In this document: in pieces, positions 47,932 to 57,163 of the stretch
Layout of the letters: each line of letters begins with the position of its first letter
Position numbering within the stretch: position 1 is the first letter of the stretch
From: Thalassia testudinum
Lineage: Eukaryota; Streptophyta; Magnoliopsida; Alismatales; Hydrocharitaceae
DNA: 64,000 bases
Assembly (NCBI GenBank): GCA_037157565.1
Contig: JAZHRO010000013.1
Span: 73,091,501-73,155,500 of the forward strand
Direction: 5' to 3'
The notes under the pieces: model-generated
What the model was told of the DNA's origin: nothing
What the model saw: the letters and a program-made list of their open reading frames with translations, nothing else
Databases searched by the model: none
Translations under genes and position numbers: made by a program

Positions 47932-50900
47932 TTGAAAAGAGAAAGGGCATAATATATTATATTAAATCACATAAAATGACAGGTTGTTGAACCAAACATA
48001 AACCAACTACAGAACGACACTCCACAGCCTAATTATAGCTGAAATGGACTCTACAAAATTTTCCACATATGGACACTACCCCTTGAACACAACAGCATTC
48101 CTCCCCAACTAGATGCCCCATAACACCGCTAAAGGCCTCACTCTTTCCTTCTTTGATCTGAAGACATTCTAACGCACATGGGTGCCGCTATTCCTGAAGG
48201 ATCTCCAAAACTCCTCAAAGGAGGATTGGTTCCACCACCTCGCCTCCAGGCGCCTCTAAATCTGAGAAACAAACACGCAAGAGAAAAATAGGTGGTCCAC
48301 ATCTTCATCAGCCCCATGATAGCGGAGACATTCCTTCTCCTCCCTTGGTGCCCATTTAGCTCTCTACATTCTCGTCATAAGCTTAGGCCTCCTAAGTAGC
48401 CAGGTGAATATCTTCACTTTTAAAGGGCATCCCGCTACCCAGACCTAGTTGCAATCTCTCACCAAATCTAGGTCCCCAAGTATCCCACCATCTCCAAGTC
48501 TTCTATAGGACCTTTTACCACGAATTCACCTTCATCCCAATAGAAAGCATCCATGCCCTCCTTGGGCCGAAAACCTTCCAGCTCTCCAAGCAATGTTTGG
48601 AACTCCTGAATCCTCACATCTGACAGGTTCCCCACAAAAGTTGAGCACCAGTCACTCTCCCAGATATCCGCTGCCGATGCTTCTTTGTTTGTAGCTAACG
48701 TAAAGAGTCTCTGGAATCTTCCACATAACCTCCCCTGCCTCGTCTATCCGTCCTGCCAGAATTTGAACACCTCGCCTGATCCAATCATTGGCACAAAGCA
48801 ACTCTGCACCTTGGGTGCCACCAGAGAAAGATCCCTAAGGAAGTGTGAGGCACCCCTCGACAGGGCAAGGAGGAGGTCCTATTGCATTGGACCACCACAA
48901 GAAGATCGAAGGAGCTTTCCAACCAGGCTATTTCCATTCTCCAGCAATCTTCCAATCCACTTCATTAGTAGGCTATCATTCATCCCCCTTAGGTCCTTGA
49001 CACCAAGCCCCCCTTTTTTCACCGATCTATAGATCTCCTCATATGCCACCAACCTCGCTCCTGGCCTATTTGTACCGTGATTCGTCCAAAAGAAGTTTCT
49101 CATTATGCCCAGAATCTTCTTTCTAACCTGCTGTGGCATCTTCATGATGGAAATAAAATAGGATGGCATTGCAGCCAGCACTGCCTTGAGCAAGACCAAT
49201 CTCCTATCTCCAGACAACATTCTTGATGCCCAACCTATTAGTCTTCCTTCTAATCACCAAATCAAGGAGGTCCAATCCTGCATCGGAATCTTCTTATTTG
49301 TTAGAGGAAGGCCCAAATAGGAAATGGGCAAGGTCTCTCTCCTCGTGCCAAGGGCCAAGCTACACGCACTCGCCTCCTCCAACATGTGGAAAGGGACGAA
49401 ACTCAACTTGGCTAGGTTCATTTGCAAACTAGATGCCTCTCCAAATAGTTCCAGTAGAATATGCATCCTTCTAGCCTCTACCTCAGCACTTTCAATGAAG
49501 AACAAAGTATCGTTCGCATGCTGAAGTATCAGAATCGCCAACCCGTCCTTGAGAGAGAAACCCCTGATCAGGTTCCTCTCACATGATTTGATCGCCGTCC
49601 TCGATAAAGCATCTGCTGCCAAAACAAAAAGCATCAGAACCAAAGGACACCCCTGCTTGACTCCCCTTCTCGATTGGATCCATCCACCCATCAGATTGCC
49701 ATTAATAAGAACAACAAAAGATGCCCTGGTGACACACCTCTTCATCTAGTCCACCCAGATGGTCGGGAAACCCCTTTTGATCAAAGAGGCTCACAAAAAA
49801 GACCATTGCATCGAATCATAGGCCTTGTTAAAATCTACCTTCCACAGGAACACCCTCCTCTTCACCCTCTTCCAACATGACAGGATCTCTGAAGCTGCAA
49901 TGTTACCCTCCAAAATGTTCCTACTAGGAACAAAAGCCGTCTGCACCTGTGAAACAATATCCGCCAGTACCCCCTTCAATCTATTCGCTAGGATCTTTAC
50001 CACAATCAAATAAATGTCATTGGATAGAGCAATCGACCTGTAATCTTCAATAGCCTCTGCCCCATCTTTCTTCGACAGCAAGAACATATAGAATTTATTC
50101 AACCTGTTGAAACCCAAGTTTCCATCTCTAAACTCATGTAGCACCTGTAGGACCTCCTCCTTGACCATCGACCATAACTCCTTGTAAAAGAAAATTGGGA
50201 AGCCATCTGGACTAGGACATTCATCCGCATGCAGTCCCCAAACCGCCTTTTGGACCTCCTCTTCTTGGAAAAGCCCAACAAGTCTCGCCGCTTCCTCTCC
50301 AACTCGCAGAATGTTGGATCCCAACCATCTCCATTTACCTCCCTGCCTCCTCCCAGTAAACTCCCTATGGTAGCCAGCTGCTGCCTCTCCTATTGCCTCC
50401 CTGCCAGTAAATTCTGCACCATTCACCCGCAAACTATCAATCTAATTCCTCCCTCTCCTCCCCGACGCCACCATATGAAAGTAGTGAGTATTAGAATTCC
50501 CCTTCTTAAGCCACTTTTGCCTAGACCTTACCTTCTGATCCTCTGTCTGCACTACCTGTAGGTGCCTCGCTCTGTCCAACCGCTCTTCCTTTGAAAGAAG
50601 CTCCACGTCATCAACCCTGATCAATCTTGTAATCTCAGCAAGTGCTTCATCCCGCTTCCTTCCCCTCTCCTCAATCTGTCTCCTGTACACCTTGAGGAAA
50701 GATCTAAGCTTTCTCAGCTTGGCTTCCAGTCTTGTCGCTATCGAGCCCTCCACGTGCATCGTCCTCTATTTCTCCTCAACCATCCCCTTAAACCCCTCCT
50801 CAAGAAGCCAGCCTGTCAAATTTGAAATAAGTCCCATACCTTCGTCCTTCATTTGTTCCCCAAAGGAGTGAGGTATGATATGAAAAAGGTCGCTCCTTAG

Positions 50901-52023
50901 GCCTAATCTCCGCCATAGGGAAAGCCTCTGCAAGAGTTGACGAGGATAAGAATCTATCAATCCTAGACCTCTGTCCTCCCAAACTTCTCCAGGTGTAGGT
51001 GCAAGAATAAGGAGGCAAATCCACCAGGCCCTGTGAGGCAACAAAATCTACAAAATCCACCGAACCTAGGTCCGTCCCTCGTCCATTTGGTCTATCCTTC
51101 GTTGCCTACAAAACATCGAAATCTCCACCTATTAGCCAAGGAGATCCCTGATACTTTTCCATTGCCTGATTTAGTTCGTCCCACAACCTATGCCTCTGCG
51201 CCCCTTCATTGGGCCTATATACTGCGGAGAAGATCCAGCTGAAGTTGTCTTGACGCCTCTGCAGTTTCACCGTGACCACAAAGGCCCCAATCAAAGAGTC
51301 CACCAGAGCGAAAGCATCATCCTTTCATCCAACCATCACCCCTCCCGACCTTCCCACCGCATCTAGAGCCACAAACTCCCCCAAGCCACCGCCATTCAAC
51401 TCCCTCCAACTATGTTGGTTGCAATGATTTAACTTTGTTTCCTGGAGAAGCACCACCTCAGGACCCCACTTCTGGATGTAGCTCCCTAAGGTTGCACGCC
51501 TGGAGGGGTCATTCAACCCCTTGACATTCCATGTAAGCACCTTGGTCATGGAGAAGGTGAAACTCCCCTTCCTCTCGAAGCATTCTATATCCAACCTCCT
51601 CGACGACTTGGTCAATCTCCCCCATCCTCAACTCCCCATCCCTTTCCCCTTACATCTGCCTCCCCTCGCCCTCCCCAGGCACTGGCGGCCTGTCCCCCTC
51701 TTCAGCAGCCTCCACCTCACCCACAGAACCACCCACACCATCCCCTCCTCCGCCTAGCATCCCAGATCCCGAGGAAACCCCTCCCTGCACCTCCTAAGCC
51801 AATCTCGTCCCCGCACCCTGATCCGCTCCGGGGTTACGGCTCATCACCGCCCCAGTGCCTTCAGGAGCCAGCCATTGCTGCGGTGTTGCTTTGTTGCCTG
51901 CCTCCACACTTGATGAAGATGTGGCTCGCCATCTTTGGTAGCTCCACCACGGCTTGTAGGAGAGCCTCGTCGCAACAACCTTCTTCAGCCTCCATTCTTT
52001 GCTGCAAGAACCTTCTCAGGTAT
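47932..52023 (-). mobile_element. LINE 3: L1-type element, 4.1 kb, 15 bp duplication
   Basis: The minus-strand 5' end is at 52023 and a short A tail is at about 47932. Order: end of ORF1-like sequence; endonuclease 50800-51615 (VLTWNVKGLND, VVLLQETKL, WLIGGDFDV, TWRSLGGQRSRIDRF; the final SDH motif is SYHT); RT 49254-50432 (ILANRLK, QTAFVPSRNI, VDFNKAYDS, RGVKQGCPL); RT C-terminus 48879-49220; zf-RVT remnant about 48100-48400. The RT catalytic YADD is HAND (49509-49520). Stops and frame breaks separate the parts. It is 5'-truncated compared with full plant L1 elements of about 6 kb. Confidence 0.9.
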
Positions 52024-52038
52024 AAAAAGGAATGTTTT
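52024..52038. repeat. Target duplication of LINE 3, right
   Basis: AAAAAGGAATGTTTT, exact partner of 47917-47931. Confidence 0.9.
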
Positions 52039-52058
52039 ATACCTGGAATGTATGATTG

Positions 52059-52106
52059 TTATAGGTGGGCCCCCATGACTTGTTATAGGTGGGCTCCCAT
52101 GACTTG
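52059..52106. repeat. Tandem 24 bp duplication
   Basis: TTATAGGTGGGC(C/T)CCCATGACTTG occurs twice head to tail (52059-52082, 52083-52106) with one difference. The rest of 52039-52299 shows no feature. Confidence 0.8.
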
Positions 52107-52307
52107 TAATATTGACTTGTTACGAGCTGGTCAATTGGTTGTGAAGCAACCATCCTACGACTTGATCAGTACATGGTTTCTCTTGCACCTGTAAAAATCG
52201 GTGCGCCACATTTACCTGTAACAACTTGGACTATGAGCTGGGCCTTTGGATTGCTAATTCGAGGCCCATTTAAGGAGCCTTATGGCCTTGCCTTATGTTC
52301 ACATGGC

Positions 52308-53381
52308 CAAAGTTTTAAAAATGTAAGGCAGTATTGAGGCGGTTTGCATTCATCGAGACGAGGGGTAAGCCTCGAGGCGTTCGAGGTGTAAGCCTCAGTT
52401 TTGGATGGAAAATAAGAAAAAATAACACAAATATATTGTTAAGTTCTAATAATGAAAAAATAATATAAAAATGCACTTTCATACTATTTTTGCTCTATCA
52501 CCACATTTAAATGTCCATTACTAAATATTATTACCGCACAGTACACACACAATATTCACATATAAACTAATATAATAAGATTTAAATATACATAAGTACC
52601 ACACAACATGTAAACTCTTCAAAAAATTAAAATATTAGTTATAAATTAGTACTAAAAAAATCAAAACAATATTATTTTTTTTCGTAGAGAATAATAATAA
52701 ACATATAACAACAGGATCTATGTAAACTATCACCACCTAGCCTCTTAAAAAAAAAATCAATTCGGTGATCATGTAACATGTAAACTAACAACATAGAACA
52801 TTTAAACATATGCTGATATAACTAAACAATAAAATGAAGGTATAAGCAACAAGAAAAAAATATAATGGGTAACTCAAGAGAGGTCGAGACTCTTACTAAC
52901 AACTGCAAGAAGTGGGGGTGAGACTTAAAAGGGGTAGGGGGCAACGATGGGTAATGGAGAGGGAACAAACTGGTAAAGGTGGTATGTAGGGGAGGTGTCA
53001 CTGGCAATTGGTGATGCAGCAATAGCCATCGGCAATGGTAATGGAGTAGTCCAAAGATGGAGAATGACTTGCAATAGTTAAGGTCGATGGTTTTTTTAGG
53101 GCTTGAGAGGTTCGGGCCATTGTTTGGGGTTGGGTGATGGAATAGGATTTTAGAAAAGGGTTTATTTGATTTATTAGGTCATATGCAACTCATATGACCT
53201 TTAAATGTAAACTTTCAACTGAGGCTATAGCCTTAGTTTCATCTCACTGCCTCAGCTTCGCCTCGATAAATTGAGGTGCACGCCTCACACTACAACCTCG
53301 AGGCTATAGCTCTGGGGCGATTTTCTTCCGCCTCGCCATTAGGTGCAACTCGTAACTCGAGGCTACTTTTTTGAAATCATG
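52308..53381. mobile_element. Non-autonomous hAT-like element, 1.07 kb
   Basis: An exact 8 bp duplication CACATGGC flanks it (52300-52307 and 53382-53389), the hAT size. The ends CAAAGTTTTAAAAATGTA and, on the other strand, CATGATTTCAAAAAAGTA share about 13 of 18 positions and resemble the plant hAT end CAAGGTTTTAAAA. Both subterminal regions are packed with GCCTCGAGGC-type words while the middle is very AT-rich. No transposase frame. Confidence 0.65.
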
Positions 53382-53389
53382 CACATGGC

Positions 53390-53877
53390 AAGAGTATGAT
53401 GCTTGGGGATTTTTCCCGTATCAATTAGCACCTCTTTTTTCTTTAGATGCCAGTTCAAATATGGTTATATTGAAGATGCATGGGGGAAAAGCTCAATCCT
53501 ATTTTAGACGACATATGGAGACAATATCTTATTTTTTACCTTGTATGATATGTCCCCACAATATGACAAATAAAAAATGAAGCAAAACTTCATGGAGACC
53601 TTTTTTGCTGTCTATGGTAAATGAATAGTATGGAAGTAACAGGTACATGCTTTTTGTTGTTTCTCCAGTATGCATGCTAACTTACAAACCTTGCTCAACT
53701 GCACATGTTGGCCCTTTGTCATAGGTGCTTGGATTTTGGAAAACTTGCTTCTTCTACCTATCCTCCAGCATGCTATCTTGCAACCAAATGAACTGTGAAG
53801 ACCTTGTTCTCCAGCAATGGTCTTCCAAATTGGTACTTTTTTATTTTAAAGTATGAGTGTGACTACTAGTTAGAGGT
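53390..53877. other. No gene recognised
   Basis: Short frames only, for example 53371-53580, which begins inside the hAT end and is therefore not a gene. Confidence 0.45.
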
Positions 53878-53880
53878 TTA

Positions 53881-54238
53881 CCTGTTTGGTAGAGGTTTAA
53901 AGCTAAAAACTGGGTAAAATTTAGGAAGTCATAACATTTGGGAGTGGTGGGATAAGTGGTGGGCTATTGAAGTGTGAATGTGATGGTTGAGTTGCTATAT
54001 TTTTATTGGGTGTTTTTTTTTTTTTTTGAGAAGGTAAATACGGTGGGCATGGGATTTGATATCATGACTCCCTGGGTGCTAGTGGGGTGCTCTGCCATTG
54101 AGTCAACCCCTTGGTGGCTATTGGTTTTTGTTTTTATTTATTTTGGGAGTGGGTTAGTGGAGTACATGTGATAGGTGGGAGTGGGTTGGTGGGATAGATG
54201 TGATAGCCTGTGGCTTTAATCCCCTACCAAAGATGGCG
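53881..54238. mobile_element. Tourist-like MITE with a SINE inside
   Basis: TTTGGTAGAGGTTTAAAGC at the left and TTTGGTAGGGGATTAAAGC (reverse complement of the right end) match at 17 of 19 positions. TTA flanks both sides (53878-53880, 54239-54241). Without the SINE the element is about 240 bp. A GTGGG...GATAGATGTGATAG motif is repeated near its right end. Confidence 0.55.
54013..54118 (-). mobile_element. SINE copy 2 (best preserved)
   Basis: On the minus strand: CACCAAGGGGTTGACTCAA, then an A-box-like TGGCAGAGCACC, a B-box-like GGGATTTGAT/ATCAAATCCC region, GCCCACCGTATTTACCTTCTC and a 15 nt A tail (T run 54013-54027). Flanks TATTGGGTG (54004-54012) and TATTGGTTT (54119-54127) match at 7 of 9. 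A- and B-box-like words with an A tail indicate a tRNA-derived SINE transcribed by Pol III. Confidence 0.65.
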
Positions 54239-54241
54239 TTA

Positions 54242-55552
54242 TTGAATCAACCAAACTGGGGTGCAAATACAACTCCCCAATTAGTTATAACTTGCTCAAC
54301 ATGCTAAGGAAGAAACAACCAATTAAAAAAGAAAATTTTGCAAGAACTATGTCCTGTAGAAACACCATTATTCCATTCTAACCAATCTGTTTTGGAAAAA
54401 ATTAGTGCCAAATGCATGTTTGTTTTTTTTTTTTTTTTGGAGAGAGAGTCAAATGCACATTTTTGATCACTCAAGCTCCTTTTGAAGCTTTTTTGAGAGG
54501 CAAAACTAGCTCTTTACGATTGGCTCTTCTCTAAACCTCTGAGCAAAAAAGACAGCCAAGCAAGTCTTGATTTGTATCTTTGGCACCCATGCCTGCAAGG
54601 AGCACCTGGCTTCTGCAGAAAGAGCCGAATGAGATATATAGATCTTATCACAAGAGGAGTTAAATCTTTAATGGTACCTTGACCATTAAATGAACTCCTT
54701 AAGAATCTGAGAGGATAAGAAGCCTGTACCTCATGATGACTGGGAAGTATCAGGTGCCTGAGGTCTCAAATCAAGTATCCTTCCCTAAGCTGTATGGAGT
54801 AAACTAAGTATACAAGTCTTTAAAAATCTGCAAAAACTCTCACCAGATCTCTGCTTGGAGAGGGGCAGCAGAGCTAAGCCAATGTTAAAAGGCACTGACT
54901 TAGAAGCATCTTGGTCAGTGGTAGGGGAAATATGTTAGGAACAGACTGCAAGAGAACCCGTTGAATACCATTTTCTTCAAAACACAAACTCCCCTTTCAA
55001 TGATGGCCTTCGAGTGAGAGAGAGACACTGATCTTGTCTAGAATGTTAGGCATTCTATCCTTCTCCAGAGGCCCTTCTGCCAACCGCACATCTGGAAATC
55101 AACACCTTCGTATAACATGAATCAAAGATGCATGCCCGGGTTTATACACCCTGTCCTTTCATGATGTGAACACTCACTTGCAGGTCTTGACATGAGAATG
55201 ACCAGAGATATGTCCTAGTAACTAGATTTGCACTTATTGGAACACGGCGGCATTACGATTGAGGGACATCTCTTCTGCATTTTACCCAGCAATTACAGTT
55301 TTTATCTTTTTCTCACGGGCTTCAGAATTTTCTCTGGCTTGTGGTTGCGGGCTCCAGATTTCTAGCTGCTCTGGACTTTCTGTTCTGTTCAATTTGTTTC
55401 AAATTGCTATATGTATGCTCTTTAAGATATAATATGCTTGATCAGAGGAATTAGGAATGCTAAAATGGGGAGGACAGGTGTTCAAGGTTACTGGCCTATG
55501 ATTGAAAGAGGATTTCCTTCGAATTCCCATTAAGTTGACCCTTTGGGCTTTT
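54242..55552. other. Upstream of the ERDJ2-type gene, no coding region seen
   Basis: No supported frame. A T run lies near 54424. The part at about 55230-55440 could belong to the promoter or 5' leader of the gene at 56781, but I see no element that proves it. Confidence 0.4.
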
Positions 55553-55554
55553 AA

Positions 55555-55570
55555 AGTGGCATAGGGGATG
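55555..55570. repeat. Target duplication of LINE 4, left
   Basis: AGTGGCATAGGGGATG, repeated at 56578-56593; two further A's also match (55553-55554). Confidence 0.9.
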
Positions 55571-56577
55571 GTACAGGCTGAGGTGTTGTAGATGATGGAG
55601 GAGTTTGCGACTGGGAATAGGGGGTTTGATAAGCTGAATAGGTACTACCTGTTCTTGTTGCCTAAGGAGGGCGCGGAGGCAATCCAGGAATTCCAACCGA
55701 TAGCCTTATCGAATGTTGCGTATCTTATTGTCACAAAAGTCCTAGCCAACAGACTCTGTGCCTTCTTAGTCTTGTGACAGGTACCTTGCCTCTTTGTGAG
55801 AGCTGTGGACTTGGTGGCTACGGTGGGGAGCTATTGGGATGGAGTCTAGTGTCCAACTTTCCAAGGGAGGGGGGGCGCTCTCGGACCAGAGGTGTCCAGA
55901 GTTTCAGCAGTTGATCTAGGAGCTGGAGGGTTGGGCACCAGAGGAGGGAGGTGACGCCTACCATTGGGAAGAGGGGGAGTTCGCTGTTGCGAAGGCATTC
56001 TGTAAGTTGGGTGCTGTCTCGTTGAATCTGGATATCGATCTCCTGAGGGATTGTAGATTTGCTTTGGATGGTGGATTGCCCGCTAAAAGTGAAGATCTTT
56101 GCTTGGCTAATGAGGGGGAGAATCATGTTGAAGGTGTGGAGGGTGAGGTGGGCCCAAACAGATGATGTGAGATGCTCTCTTTGTGAAGGAGCAGACGAGG
56201 ACATTCAGCACCTCTTTTTCTAGTGCCCTTTCGTTGCGTAGGTCCGACAGAGATCGGGATCGACTGGATCGTTCCCCAGGACACGGTCAGCTTCTGGTCC
56301 TCGTTGCGAAGAGGAAATGCCCTTGGTAACACATTTAGATCCAAGAAGGAAAGGGCCAAGATGTTGCCAGCGTTGTGGGCCGTCTGCCTGGGGAGGAATG
56401 GGGTGGTGTTTAGGGGTGAAAGATCCTACATAGAGAATTTTGTTTTCTCCATTTCTTCCTAGGTGGTGTTTTGGGAATCTGCTATGTAATTTGTGATGTA
56501 ACCCCTTTTATGGGCTGATGGAATGAATTTGGGTGGTTATCACATGGATAACTGCCCTTTTGCTTTTCAAAAAAAAA
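55571..56577 (+). mobile_element. LINE 4: short L1-type copy with internal deletion
   Basis: Starts inside the RT (MMEEFATGNRGFDKLNRYYL, IALSNVAYLIVTKVLANRL), then jumps at about 55775 to the region encoding the RT C-terminal/zf-RVT part (CCTCTTTGTGAGAGCTGTGG matches LINE 1 on the other strand). It ends with the stem-loop 56536-56552, CTTTTGCTTTTC and an A tail. It belongs to the same subfamily as LINE 1. A 16-18 bp duplication surrounds it. About 190 bp separate it from the ERDJ2-type start codon. Confidence 0.9.
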
Positions 56578-56780
56578 AGTGGCATAGGGGATGCCATTTC
56601 CTTTTCTGATCCCTACCATCACTTCCCGTGAATAAAATAGGTTTATATTTTGTGTCTTGTTGCTTTTATTTCATCATATTTTTTGAATTCAATTTCACAT
56701 TTTCTTTTCTTGCTAATTGTGGCAGAATTTATTTTCAGGGTATACTGTTCTGATTTTTAGGCCCAACACAGAAAGTACTG

Positions 56781-57163
56781 ATGGCTGCTTCTGAGGAGAC
56801 TAGCACTCTTTTTTCAATCTTCACTCTAACTCTAATGGCACTCTTTTTAGTGCCATACACGATTTTAAAGTTGTTCCATGCAGCCACAAAGAAAACAAGA
56901 AGCATTAATTGTCAATGTTCTGTCTGTTCATGTTCTGGGAAGTACAGGCAGTCAATGCCTAAGCGTGTAAGTTCCTATAGAATCTGGTACTTTCTTTATG
57001 CCATATGCACTGCTTAGCCTGCCTGATTTAATGCTTGCTGACTCATTTATTTCTTAATTATTTGCAGATTTCAAATTTCTTTACCTGCAGTAACCTGACA
57101 CTTGTGCTGCTCTGGATAGTCATGTTCTTTTTGATGTATTGTATTAAACATATAAACCAAGAG
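56781..57163 (+). CDS. ERDJ2: First two coding exons of an ERDJ2/Sec63-type J-protein gene (partial)
   Basis: Exon 1 is 56781-56966 (MAASEE start, 62 codons) and exon 2 is 57068-57163 (32 codons), joined in phase by a GTAAGT...TTTGCAG intron of 101 bp; a donor GAG|GTACAG follows exon 2. Together they give a hydrophobic segment ([17 protein letters not shown]), the Cys-rich [13 protein letters not shown] block and a second membrane segment ([15 protein letters not shown]). This is the order of plant ERDJ2, the ER-membrane Sec63 homologue that recruits BiP to the translocon for protein import. The J domain and the rest should follow but are not recognisable to 64000, so either intron 2 is over 6.8 kb or this is a truncated copy. 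ATTTTTAG|GCCC just upstream suggests a 5' UTR intron. Confidence 0.65.
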
